A stretch of DNA of 64,000 bases from positions 186,001 through 250,000 of the forward strand of contig NZ_JAHWDQ010000003.1 of NCBI RefSeq assembly GCF_019312595.1, in the 5' to 3' direction. The stretch comes from Zhongshania aquimaris (GTDB taxonomy: Bacteria > Pseudomonadota > Gammaproteobacteria > Pseudomonadales > Spongiibacteraceae). This document shows positions 9,109 to 17,473 of this stretch, one piece after another (the first letter of the stretch is position 1; each line of letters begins with the position of its first letter). A model generated the notes under the pieces. The model made no database searches and was not told the origin of the DNA. It was given only the letters and a program-made list of their open reading frames with translations. The translations under genes and the position numbers were made by a program.

Positions 9109-10227
9109 CTACTGCCCCGTTAATCTAAGTAGTTCATCTTCCGCTTCGCGAACTTTCTGCGCAGACAATGCGCCAAATTTAAGCCCAGCCATACCGCCGT
9201 AATCGAGAATTTTAGGTACGCGAAGTCCGGCATCACAGTATGATTTAACTATAGCGGCGACCTCCTTCGGTGTGCCGTGGGGCACCATCGCTAAAATCGC
9301 CTTTGGATCGACTTTATCGAGAAAATCGAGCACCCGTTCGCGTGTTAGCGTCGCGGGATCAATATCTTGGAACCCTCGCCAGGAATCACCCATTGGGTGG
9401 GAGTGGCCGAGCTTGTGCAATTCTGCAGCGGATATTTGCAAGAGCAAGGATTTAATTAGGGGCGCAGCCAAGATTTCTGCCAGCTCATCGTCATCGCCAA
9501 TCAAACAGGTAATGATAAATGCCGGAACTATTGCCATGGGGTCCCGACCAGCCCGTTCTGCAGACTGGCGAATTACCGCAAGCTTGGCGGCGTAATCCTC
9601 TGGTGTCCACGCCCCTGCTGGCCACCAGCCGTCTGCAAAGCGCCCTACAATATCCAGCATGCGAGGGCCACTTGCACCTATCCAAATTGGCGGGCAACGA
9701 CCATTGAATAGTTCAGTATCCATGCGAGCATGCTGAAGTTTAAAAAACTTACCGTCATAATCCAGCAGGCCCTCGCTTTCCCATAACAAACGAATTACCT
9801 GTACTGCCTCTTCAAATCGACCAACGGGTTTAGAAAAGTCAAAACCATAAGGCACCGTATTTTCTAATTCTCCGCTACCCAAACCAAGAATGAATCGGCC
9901 ATTTGATAAGTGATCTAAGGTCAGTGCGGTTTGTGCAAGCATGGACGGGTGACGTCGTACGGTGTCGACAACACTCGTTGCAATAGGCACATTTTTGGTC
10001 AACGCCGCTGTCGCACCTGCCACTGCCATGGCATCAAGATGACGGTGTGGTGACGGAGAGATGGTAGCAAGATCGGTAAACTCTGGCGTCCAGATAGAGT
10101 CTGGCCAAAAACTGACCATATGATCCGGCAGCCAAACAGAGTGGTATCGCCCGCTATCCAAATCTGCCATTTTGCTAAAATCTAGTGGCAGGGTCGTGCG
10201 CAAAAATGCCGCCGGTTGTACTTTCAT
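9109..10227 (-). CDS. LLM-class flavin-dependent oxidoreductase
   Basis: The protein is a luciferase-like monooxygenase fold enzyme of 372 residues using FMN or F420. Characteristic segments are YHSVWLPDHMVSFWP near the N-terminus, DTVRRHPSMLAQTALTLDHL and RFILGLGSGELENTVPYGF, then CPPIWIGASGPRMLDIVGRFADGWWP. These are the hallmarks of the F420-dependent methylene-tetrahydromethanopterin-reductase-like subgroup. It is the first enzyme gene after the TetR regulator and is tightly linked to the sulfotransferase. The substrate is unknown. Confidence 0.85.
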   Translation of the reverse strand: MKVQPAAFLRTTLPLDFSKMADLDSGRYHSVWLPDHMVSFWPDSIWTPEFTDLATISPSPHRHLDAMAVAGATAALTKNVPIATSVVDTVRRHPSMLAQTALTLDHLSNGRFILGLGSGELENTVPYGFDFSKPVGRFEEAVQVIRLLWESEGLLDYDGKFFKLQHARMDTELFNGRCPPIWIGASGPRMLDIVGRFADGWWPAGAWTPEDYAAKLAVIRQSAERAGRDPMAIVPAFIITCLIGDDDELAEILAAPLIKSLLLQISAAELHKLGHSHPMGDSWRGFQDIDPATLTRERVLDFLDKVDPKAILAMVPHGTPKEVAAIVKSYCDAGLRVPKILDYGGMAGLKFGALSAQKVREAEDELLRLTGQ

Positions 10228-10296
10228 TCTGATACCTCATTTTGTATTACTTATTTTTATTGATAACTTAACTAAGCTTTTTTAAGGTGAATCTGC

Positions 10297-10881
10297 CTAG
10301 CTTGAATAGGCATCCATAATAGGAGCAATTACGAGCTTATTATAAAGCTCGGCTAGTTCATCCACGCTAATACGCTTTTCTTCACTAAGCCACCACGACA
10401 ACATTTCTAGGGTACCAACCGCTGAAAGTCGAACCCCAATATCGGCCACCGCCAAATTCAATTCTTGTTTTTTTCCTGCGGCCACTTCACGCGACAGGCG
10501 CACAAATTCATCCCGCATCGTGTGCGCTGCACCGCCATTTAGCAGTGTCGACCAAGTAGCGTCATTGTCTGCCACGTAGCGACAAAGGGCGCGCGCCCCC
10601 TCTTTCGAGTTAGCCGCATTCATCACACCAACAGACAGAACAATAAGTCGCTTAATCTCATCGGCAGCAATAGCGTTGAGTAATTCCGCCTTACCAGTGT
10701 AATGGCGGAAAAAGGTTTTATAGCCAATTCCCGCACTGACGGCGATCTCTCTGATCGTGATCTCATCTAACGGCTTGCTATCAAGCAACAGCAGAAATGC
10801 ACTGTAAATCGCTTCGCGAGTTTGAATAACACGTGAATCACTGGTCGTTGAGTAATGGGGCTGGTATGACGTTTGCGACAT
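10297..10881 (-). CDS. TetR/AcrR family transcriptional regulator
   Basis: A TetR-type repressor of 194 residues, counted from ATG at 10881, which has AAGGGA in front. The frame stays open 26 codons further upstream, but that part looks non-coding. The helix-turn-helix is clear: TREAIYSAFLLLLDSKPLDEITIREIAVSAGIGYKTFFRHY (shown here only as its start, with the recognition helix at GIGYKTFFRHY). It lies 69 bp before the LLM gene on the same strand, so it probably controls its own operon through the dyad at 10973-10993. Confidence 0.88.
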   Translation of the reverse strand: MSQTSYQPHYSTTSDSRVIQTREAIYSAFLLLLDSKPLDEITIREIAVSAGIGYKTFFRHYTGKAELLNAIAADEIKRLIVLSVGVMNAANSKEGARALCRYVADNDATWSTLLNGGAAHTMRDEFVRLSREVAAGKKQELNLAVADIGVRLSAVGTLEMLSWWLSEEKRISVDELAELYNKLVIAPIMDAYSS

Positions 10882-11279
10882 GTATCCCTTGTTCCTGTTT
10901 GATCTTCCATAGGCTAAATCGAGAAAATCATTTAAAAGAGTCATTGTCAGCAAGCGCATTCAAAAAGCGACTTATGACCCACAATGGGTCATATTATGCA
11001 AATCGAGCGGATTGTCAACGTAAATCAAATATCGAGGTGAAGCTGAACCTGCTTCGGAAAGCACATTGTGACCGTAATAGGTGAAGGCATGGCGGGAAAT
11101 TAATCAAAGGCTGACTTCTAGCCCATGACTTACTATCGAAAAGTGGAGTTTATGGGGTAGCGCTAAGAAATTAAGCACCAGCAATAGTATTACTGCGCAA
11201 TCAAAGTTAAGCGAACGGAAAGCACGTTTCAGTCGGGTCAGAATTGAAGTGTCTTAAGCTACTATTCTCGGGAGATAGC
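10882..11279. other. Intergenic region between the inserted operon and the FleQ-like gene
   Basis: Besides the inverted repeat at 10973-10993, no gene, strong hairpin or repeat was found in this 398-bp stretch. It forms the second junction between the metabolic operon and the flagellar locus. No transposon ends or direct repeats were recognised. Confidence 0.55.
10973..10993. promoter_or_regulatory. Candidate operator for the TetR regulator
   Basis: A perfect 9-bp inverted repeat, TATGACCCA-CAA-TGGGTCATA, lies about 92 bp upstream of the TetR start codon. Size and symmetry suit a TetR dimer. The assignment is inference from position and shape. Confidence 0.6.
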
Positions 11280-12386
11280 TTACAACACGCCAAGCTTCTT
11301 CATTTTTTCTGCCAGCGTAGTGCGCTGTAAACCAAGCAGCTGTGCTGCGCGGGTTATTACGCCCTCTTCCTTGCGCAGTGCTTCAGTGATAAACCACTGT
11401 TCGATATCCTGTAGATAGGATTTTAGGTCAATACCTTCAGCAGGCAGCGGCGGCTTGCTGCTGTCGCCCACCGACAGCGCCACTTCGAAATCCGCCTCGC
11501 AGGGGCGTGACATCAGTGACGTAATTAAGACGTCTTGATCTTCGCGCTCATCTTCAACCGTTAGATCAATCATTCCCATGGTTCGAAACTGCTTAGGGAG
11601 ATCATTCATACCTATCAGTTTGCCAGCATGAGTAATGGCTAGGCGCTCCATTAAGTTCTCGAGCTCGCGAATATTGCCAGGCCAGCCATACAATTTTAGG
11701 GCGCGCATCGCGCTTGAAGAGAAGCGCGGCGTACGCATACCTTTGGCTTCTAATTTTTCCATAAAGATCGACATCAATGTTGCCACGTCTTCGGTGTGCT
11801 CTCTTAGCGCCGGTACCTCGATGGGGAATACATCTAAACGATAAAATAAATCCTGACGGAAGGTGCCCGCCTCGACCATTTGTTCAAGGTTGCGGTGAGT
11901 CGCAGCCAATATACGGACATTGCATTTTTTGGTTTCGTTGCTTCCAACCCGCTCAAAGCAGCGCTCTTGCAATACCCGCAGTAGCTTAACCTGCATAGGT
12001 AGGCTCATATCGCCGATTTCATCCAGAAACAGGGTGCCGCCCTCTGCGAGCTCAAAACGCCCCTGGCGTGTAGCAATAGCGCCAGTGAAAGCCCCCTTTT
12101 CGTGACCAAACAGCTCACTTTCTAATAAGTCAGCCGGAATTGCACCGCAGTTAACCGGGATAAATGCTTTTGCTGCCCGTGAAGATGCTTCATGAATACG
12201 ACGGGCTACGACTTCTTTGCCGCTACCAGATTCGCCGCGAATAAGTACTAAAGTGTCAAAGCTCGATACCTGAGAAATCAACTCATCAAGATCGCGCATT
12301 GCTTTTGACTCCAGGGACTTTTTGGCAATTAAATCATAGCCATCTGAGATTAATTTTTTATTCTGTTGCATTGAAATCTCACTCAT
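11280..12386 (-). CDS. fleQ: FleQ-type flagellar master regulator without N-terminal receiver-like domain
   Basis: This sigma-54 activator is very similar in its AAA+ core to FleQ. Walker A GESGSGKE is at 51-58, GAFTGA at 98-103 and Walker B TLFLDE near 118-123, with the VERLAI-like ENLMERLAITHAGKLIG stretch and a C-terminal Fis-type helix-turn-helix (AAQLLGLQRTTLAEKM). Length is 368 residues against about 490 for Pseudomonas FleQ. The difference is the missing N-terminal FleQ domain. A TGA codon lies in frame directly before the ATG, so no upstream extension is possible. The first segment of the c-di-GMP site in Pseudomonas FleQ (LFRS) appears as LIAK by my alignment. The gene lies next to the fliDST genes as in Pseudomonas. 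Confidence 0.88.
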   Translation of the reverse strand: MSEISMQQNKKLISDGYDLIAKKSLESKAMRDLDELISQVSSFDTLVLIRGESGSGKEVVARRIHEASSRAAKAFIPVNCGAIPADLLESELFGHEKGAFTGAIATRQGRFELAEGGTLFLDEIGDMSLPMQVKLLRVLQERCFERVGSNETKKCNVRILAATHRNLEQMVEAGTFRQDLFYRLDVFPIEVPALREHTEDVATLMSIFMEKLEAKGMRTPRFSSSAMRALKLYGWPGNIRELENLMERLAITHAGKLIGMNDLPKQFRTMGMIDLTVEDEREDQDVLITSLMSRPCEADFEVALSVGDSSKPPLPAEGIDLKSYLQDIEQWFITEALRKEEGVITRAAQLLGLQRTTLAEKMKKLGVL

Positions 12387-12582
12387 TCAATGAAAGTAGC
12401 GCACAACAGTTGTAACTAAGTATTCGTTTGTTGTGACGGCTTAGATAACGATGAGGAAATCTCGCCACATCGTCAATAGGACTATTGTGCAGAATTTACG
12501 GGAGGGAAGAGAATACGTGAATGTCCTAGGTTCTATAACGCGATACTACACAAACTAAGTGAGTAGCTTGTGCATGCCTCTT

Positions 12583-12924
12583 TTAGCTATTGCTTAAATA
12601 GCGACCAACATTGCGGATATTGCGGCAGGACTGATTGGCCTCGTGAGCCAAACTACCACGTTGGCGATACAGCATTTCACTCACAAGCTGATCGACGGCT
12701 AGAATATTTTCTATTGCACTGGCAACGTCACTGCTCTCTGCAGGGGAGCAAGGCGTTGCAAAAAACTCATCCATAAGCACTCGGCGCCGTCGCTGTTCGC
12801 TAAGCGCGGCCAGCCAGTCATTGCTCTCTGCCAGCTCTCTTATATACTCGGTAAGCTCCACAAGCGCCTGTAGGCTTTGCTGTCTAGCGGTCAATGCAGT
12901 GCTTATATTTTTTATATTATTCAT
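12583..12924 (-). CDS. FliT-like flagellar chaperone (by position)
   Basis: A 113-residue, mostly helical protein with no signal peptide. Its position between fliS and the fleQ gene is that of the second fliS/fliT-like gene of Pseudomonas. The helical heptad-like pattern (ALTARQQSLQALVELTEYIRE at the start) and small size fit a FliT-type chaperone for the cap protein. No sequence motif proves it, so the call rests on context. Confidence 0.6.
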   Translation of the reverse strand: MNNIKNISTALTARQQSLQALVELTEYIRELAESNDWLAALSEQRRRRVLMDEFFATPCSPAESSDVASAIENILAVDQLVSEMLYRQRGSLAHEANQSCRNIRNVGRYLSNS

Positions 12925-13001
12925 TAGTCACCTTAGAGATGCCCCACCCGCAGTCTGCGCACCGCGGACAGAGCAAAAACCTACACCTAAAAGAAATACC
13001 G

Positions 13002-13436
13002 TTACATTGTGAGCGCCGCTAAACTCTCGCCCTTGCCAGTGTTCTGTAAACCGTCGGGAATGGCATCCCATGCTTCTTTCAATTCACGCAATAAGGAGGA
13101 GACTTCGTCTAAACCGGTGACGTCGTTATTGATGTTTGCCAATAAGAGACGACGATTCATATAGTCGTATAAGCTCTCTAAGTTATCGCTCATTTTAGCG
13201 TCAATATTATGATCTAAGCTCATTCGCAAGCCGTCGATTATCGACATAGTGCGGTTTACTGCATTTATCTTCTGAGGCACTTCATGGCGCTGCATATGAC
13301 CTTTGGCAATTGCAAGCCGATCAAGCGCACCATCCATTAACAGTTGAATTAAGCGGTGTGGACTCGCTGCCGACACCCTGGATTGGGCCCCTACTGATGC
13401 GTATGCTTGAGTCGCTCTACCTGCTGAATAACTCAT
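13002..13436 (-). CDS. fliS: Flagellin export chaperone FliS
   Basis: FliS binds the C-terminus of unpolymerised flagellin in the cytoplasm. The 144-residue protein has the family features: Y-rich N-terminus (YSAGRATQAYASV), SPHRLIQLLMDGALDRLAIAKG, and LRMSLDH followed by LESLYDYMNRRLLLANI. It lies between fliD and the fliT-like gene, about 100 bp after fliD. Confidence 0.95.
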   Translation of the reverse strand: MSYSAGRATQAYASVGAQSRVSAASPHRLIQLLMDGALDRLAIAKGHMQRHEVPQKINAVNRTMSIIDGLRMSLDHNIDAKMSDNLESLYDYMNRRLLLANINNDVTGLDEVSSLLRELKEAWDAIPDGLQNTGKGESLAALTM

Positions 13437-13536
13437 AATCTTTCCTCTTGATAAGCCCCTTTGCTTATCCTAATTGACGACTTTTCAGCGGATTTCTTTA
13501 GTCTTTTATCGAGGTATTTATACGTATAAAAGCCTT

Positions 13537-14937
13537 CTACTTACCATTTTTAAACACGGTACCGGGCAAGTTTGCCAGCTGCTGAGTGAGAAAGTCGCCG
13601 GTTGAATTAAGCTGCCCCAGCAGGCTATCTAGTGCGCTAAACTGAGCTTGGTAGCGAGCTTCGATTCCAACGATACGGGCATTCAAGGCTTCTCGTTGCT
13701 CATTAATCCGCTTGACTTGACTGGTAAGGCCGTCGGTGCGATTCGTCAAAATACCGCCGCTTGCGGTGAGGTCGCCAATTAAGCTATCGAGACGAACTGC
13801 ATAGCCGGATTCGCTAGAAAATATTCCGCTTAATTTATCAAAATCATCGGCTACGACATCAGCAAACACTGTAGTGTCGATAACCAATTTGTTTTTATCA
13901 CCGGTGGTGATGCCTATTTCCGCTAGCGAGTCGAGCTCAGTCCCCAAGCCGCTCACTATCGTTCCCATTTCTTGGCGCAATTGATTGGCTACACTGCGCG
14001 TTGCTGAATCGCCCTGCAATAATCCCGCGGTTTTAGATTCCGGGTTGTAGGCAGTCAGGTCGTTTATGGTGGTCATCAGGGTATTATAATTGTTTACAAA
14101 ACCCTCGATCGCACTCTTAACCGATTTAGTATCTACTTGCACTTTAAGGCTAAAGCTTTCACCTGGCAGCGCTTTTTTCAGGTCTAAACTTACGCCCTCG
14201 ATCATGCCTTCAATTTTGGTATCTGCACTGGTTTTGGTGAAACCGTCAACGATGACAATGGAATCTAAGGCCTCTGCTTTCTCAACCATTGAACTAAGTT
14301 GTGAACCTAGATTGGTATCGTATGCGAGCTGGCTCAAGTCACCATTAGCTCCGGCGGTGACAGAAATATTAATGGCATTCTCAACACCGGTTCTTGTTGC
14401 AGAAAAAACCAGGTGGGCGCCGTCTTGATCATTAATAATTGACGCGCTTACACCACTGTTAGCCGCTGAGGAATTCACCGCGTCACGTATTTCCGCCAGG
14501 CTATCCGCCCCCTCGGCGACAGCGACTGAAAATGATTCACCATTGATAGTGAAGTTTAACTCCCCACTGCCGACACTGGTGGTGCTATCGGTATACGCTT
14601 GCGACGCTATTTTATGGCTTGTCGCCAATTGTTCTACTTTAACTGAATAGGTGCCAGGCGCTGCTGTTGCGGTGGTCGTTGCGGAAAACACCGTGGGATC
14701 GCCAACGGTCGCACTACGTTTGGTAAAGCTTTCAGGGTTTTTAAGTGTACTGAGGCTAGCTTTGAAGTTTGTTAGGGCAGATTTAAGGGATCCAAACGCC
14801 GATAGACGCGCCTGAATTAATGATTCCTTGGAGTTTAATCTTGTTTCCACTGGGCTGCGTTCGGCAGCAACAAGCTGTGAGACGATACTATTAATATCGA
14901 GCCCTGAACCAATTCCCGATGCGGTTAAAGATGCCAT
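13537..14937 (-). CDS. fliD: Flagellar cap protein FliD
   Basis: FliD caps the filament tip and folds incoming flagellin. The 466-residue protein starts with the conserved ASLTASGIGSGLDINSIVSQ. It carries a flagellin-IN-type repeat in the middle (GTYSVKVEQLATSHKIAS region) and ends with a coiled C-terminal domain containing RYQAQFSALDSLLGQLNS. It precedes fliS in the usual order. No dedicated sigma-54 or sigma-28 site was recognised in front of it. Confidence 0.95.
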   Translation of the reverse strand: MASLTASGIGSGLDINSIVSQLVAAERSPVETRLNSKESLIQARLSAFGSLKSALTNFKASLSTLKNPESFTKRSATVGDPTVFSATTTATAAPGTYSVKVEQLATSHKIASQAYTDSTTSVGSGELNFTINGESFSVAVAEGADSLAEIRDAVNSSAANSGVSASIINDQDGAHLVFSATRTGVENAINISVTAGANGDLSQLAYDTNLGSQLSSMVEKAEALDSIVIVDGFTKTSADTKIEGMIEGVSLDLKKALPGESFSLKVQVDTKSVKSAIEGFVNNYNTLMTTINDLTAYNPESKTAGLLQGDSATRSVANQLRQEMGTIVSGLGTELDSLAEIGITTGDKNKLVIDTTVFADVVADDFDKLSGIFSSESGYAVRLDSLIGDLTASGGILTNRTDGLTSQVKRINEQREALNARIVGIEARYQAQFSALDSLLGQLNSTGDFLTQQLANLPGTVFKNGK

Positions 14938-15105
14938 ATCATTTACCTACCCGCTTTTAGCAACAATATATTATGAAGAGATACTGCCGCTTCGCTATAA
15001 TCACATGTACTTACTAACATGCAATATAAGCTGCTCTGTGTTTAAAAAGCCTTAAGCTCAAATCTGCATGTCCGATTCGGCTTTACAATGCAGATATCAC
15101 GCCAA

Positions 15106-15603
15106 TCAGGCTTGGTCTTCAATTAAGCTGCCCGTCCCCTCAATAAAAACCCGCGCAATATTGAGAAGCTCCTCCGGTGGTATCTGCCGAATGACTTCGC
15201 CAGACTCAGCGTGAATTACTTTTAAGACTGTACGTCCAGTGTCTTCATCTATCGAAAACTCTAGGTCTCGCTCGCGATCTTTAAGTATTTCATTGAGCTT
15301 TGCTACCGCTTGTTCGGTACGCTCTATATTGCCCGGCGAGCTCAATTCCGTCACCAAGGCAGCCGCCATACGACTCAACTGTTCAGGCTGATTCGCCTCG
15401 GAACTTTTATCTGCGGTCGGCTTATTAGCAGCAGAGAGCGGCAATTTGGCGCCGACATCTGCACCCTTGGGCAAAGAACTGCCGCCCTGAAACTGATTAG
15501 ACGCGGCCGCTACCTGACCAACAGTCATCGCACTGTTCGCGGTTCTAACAGGCGCTTTGACTAAGCTGCTCGCGACTGCTTGGGTATGTAAACTAGTATC
15601 CAT
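15106..15603 (-). CDS. flaG: FlaG family protein
   Basis: FlaG influences filament length in polar flagella. The start is placed at ATG 15603, with AAAGG in front, giving 165 residues. The C-terminal FlaG domain is clear: LEFSIDEDTGRTVLKVIHAE followed by GEVIRQIPPEELLNIARV. The N-terminal 90 residues are low-complexity (Ala, Ser, Gln, Asn). Its place between flagellin and fliD matches Pseudomonas. Confidence 0.92.
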   Translation of the reverse strand: MDTSLHTQAVASSLVKAPVRTANSAMTVGQVAAASNQFQGGSSLPKGADVGAKLPLSAANKPTADKSSEANQPEQLSRMAAALVTELSSPGNIERTEQAVAKLNEILKDRERDLEFSIDEDTGRTVLKVIHAESGEVIRQIPPEELLNIARVFIEGTGSLIEDQA

Positions 15604-15703
15604 AACGTAACCTTTCACCCTTTCAAACAGCTATTCGGAAAACACGAATAGGGCCTATTGGCCCTTAAGTCTCTCCCTTTAACTCCCTTTCCGGGCCGAA
15701 AAT

Positions 15704-15724
15704 CCCGCGCTCACTGAGCGCGGG
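15704..15724 (-). terminator. Hairpin terminator after flagellin
   Basis: A 9-bp GC-rich stem, CCCGCGCTC/GAGCGCGGG with a 3-nt loop, lies 19 bp after the flagellin stop. It is followed on the minus strand by ATTTTC. This fits a strong terminator, or one allowing partial read-through into flaG. Confidence 0.7.
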
Positions 15725-15742
15725 AGGTCATCGGGTTGTTGC

Positions 15743-17137
15743 TTATTGCAGCAGACTTAAGGCAGCCTGTGGAAGCGAGTTAGCCTGGGCTAGGATGGCG
15801 GTGCCAGCCTGTTGCAGGATTTGCGCTTTAGTCAGGTTTGCCGTTTCAGCAGCGAAGTCAGCGTCTAGAATCCGGCCACGTGATGCAGACAGGTTTTCAG
15901 AGATTGTCTGCAAGTTAGTGATCGTTGATTCAAAGCGGTTTTGAACTGCACCGAACTCGCTGCGCAGTGTACTGACCGAACTAAGCGCTGAGTCGATACG
16001 CTGTATCGCGTCATTCGAGTTCGCTACCGAAGATACTGATACCGAAGACAAAGTCGTTGTGTCTTTCGCAACGGTGCCGTCAGCTATCCCGATGGTAGTG
16101 CCGCCTACAACGGTGATGGTGTCTGAAGATGACAAGGTCACCGAGCCGTAGCTTGTGTCGTCACCTACACCGCCAACTGTACTAGTTTCGTCAAGGGCAA
16201 TTTCACGACCATCTGCGGAGGTGAAGATAACATCTGTACCCGATACCGACGCCGTTACACCAGTTTCAACCGATTTCTGGTTAACTGTGTTAACAAAGGA
16301 GTTGATATCAACAGCGGTAGATACGTCAGTGGCTGCGTCGAACACGTCTACACCGTTGATGGTTAGCGCGTAGGTGTCAGTCGCTGAGCCACCAATATCG
16401 GTAAAGGCTAGCGTGCTCTCGTTGCTTGCCGTTGCGCTCAAGCCAAATACACCGGCTGAGTTAATTGCATCGGCTTTAGCGAATGCGCTCGCTGCGGTTT
16501 GGCCAGCGCCATTACCTGCTGTAGACGCGTCGATTACAACTGCATCACCATCTCCCACCGCAATACTCAAAGTATTGGCAGGAAGCGCTGCTGCTGTAGC
16601 TGTACCAGTTGCGCTAGCAATTTGACCAATCTGGTTAGATTTAACACCAGTGGCTAAGTTAACGCTGATGGTTTCACCGACGTTAGCACCTACCTGGAAG
16701 CTTGCGCTACCGAAGCTACCGTCGAGAAGCTTGGTTCCGTTAAAGGAAGTTTGGCTGCCGATACGGTCGATCTCAGCTAGACGTTGCTGTACTTCTGAGT
16801 CCAGTGCCGCGCGGTCAGAGGCAGAGTATGTTGAGTTAGCTGACTGAACCGCTAGCTCGCGAATACGCTGTAAGTTGTTAGTAATTTCGTCGATGGCCGC
16901 TTCACCAGTTTGGGCTAGTGAGATACCGTCGTTGGCATTACGAACCGCTTGGTTCAAACCGTTAATTTGGGTTGTGAAGCGTGTAGTGATCGCCAAACCA
17001 GCAGCGTCATCTTTTGCGCTATTAATACGCAGGCCAGTAGAAAGGCGCTGCAATGAAGTGTTCAATGTTTCTTGCGACTTTTGCAGGTTACGCTGTGCAT
17101 TCAGTGACGCAACATTGGTGTTGATACTTAGGGCCAT
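15743..17137 (-). CDS. fliC: Flagellin FliC
   Basis: This is the major filament subunit. ATG at 17137 (ribosome site AAAGGAGA) gives 464 residues beginning [18 protein letters not shown], the standard flagellin start. The 19 codons further upstream are not part of the family. The D0/D1 ends are well conserved ([18 protein letters not shown] near the start; the C-terminus ends [18 protein letters not shown]). The middle roughly 180 residues form a variable surface domain rich in Ala, Ser, Thr, Val and Asp. Only one flagellin gene is seen in the window. Its own sigma-28 promoter lies about 220 bp upstream. Confidence 0.97.
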   Translation of the reverse strand: MALSINTNVASLNAQRNLQKSQETLNTSLQRLSTGLRINSAKDDAAGLAITTRFTTQINGLNQAVRNANDGISLAQTGEAAIDEITNNLQRIRELAVQSANSTYSASDRAALDSEVQQRLAEIDRIGSQTSFNGTKLLDGSFGSASFQVGANVGETISVNLATGVKSNQIGQIASATGTATAAALPANTLSIAVGDGDAVVIDASTAGNGAGQTAASAFAKADAINSAGVFGLSATASNESTLAFTDIGGSATDTYALTINGVDVFDAATDVSTAVDINSFVNTVNQKSVETGVTASVSGTDVIFTSADGREIALDETSTVGGVGDDTSYGSVTLSSSDTITVVGGTTIGIADGTVAKDTTTLSSVSVSSVANSNDAIQRIDSALSSVSTLRSEFGAVQNRFESTITNLQTISENLSASRGRILDADFAAETANLTKAQILQQAGTAILAQANSLPQAALSLLQ

Positions 17138-17354
17138 GGTAAATCTCCTTTCCACTCTATGCGGTATAAAGACTAAGTGTCTTTGATTAAGCACCAGCCT
17201 AAATGGCTGTATTTTGCTTTCACCCCATATAACGGAGATTTCAGGGAGATCTTTAAGTTTATTTAGTAAGTAGATGTACGCACTTGGATCCGTAATGCCC
17301 TTCGTAAATCAAGGATTTATGCGGTTTTCGCCGGAAAAATCGCACGCTTTAGTA

Positions 17355-17381
17355 ATATCGACCTAAGATTTTAAAACTAAA
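17355..17381 (-). promoter_or_regulatory. Sigma-28 (FliA) promoter for flagellin
   Basis: The minus strand reads TTTAGTTT-N11-GTCGATAT. Spacing is exactly that of the FliA consensus (TAAAGTTT-N11-GCCGATAA), and the -10 octamer GTCGATAT is identical to the one in front of flgA. It lies about 220 bp before the flagellin ATG, leaving a long leader. Confidence 0.65.
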
Positions 17382-17436
17382 ATTAAAGTGCTATTAAAAG
17401 TTGCTTGAGGAAGAGTACAAAGGAAGGGAAGTATTT

Positions 17437-17467
17437 GATGCCAGCTCGAATCCTTCGAACCAGCATC
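17437..17467 (-). terminator. Stem-loop after flgL
   Basis: As minus-strand RNA, two 14-nt arms (GATGCTGGTTCGAA and TTCGAGCTGGCATC) pair completely if three G-U pairs are allowed, with a GGA loop. The stem begins 7 bp after the flgL stop. The following sequence is not U-rich, so it may act as an RNA-stabilising 3' hairpin rather than as an intrinsic terminator. Confidence 0.4.
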
Positions 17468-17473
17468 GATGGT

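Larger units (their letters stand above)
17138..17473. other. Flagellin upstream region
   Basis: This 336-bp stretch between flagellin and flgL holds the sigma-28 promoter, a roughly 200-nt flagellin leader and the stem-loop just after flgL. No additional gene is supported. Confidence 0.6.

Noticed and set aside
13517-13530. Palindrome TTTATACGTATAAA between fliS and fliD, sharing TATACGTATAAA with 5693-5704.
   Set aside because: The sequence is AT-rich and self-complementary, and short enough to arise by chance. Positions in the two regions show no common logic.
14941-15060. Search for a sigma-54 or sigma-28 promoter in front of fliD.
   Set aside because: Only a partial -12-like TTGC was found, without a matching -24 element. 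fliD may be read from flaG or from the flagellin transcript.
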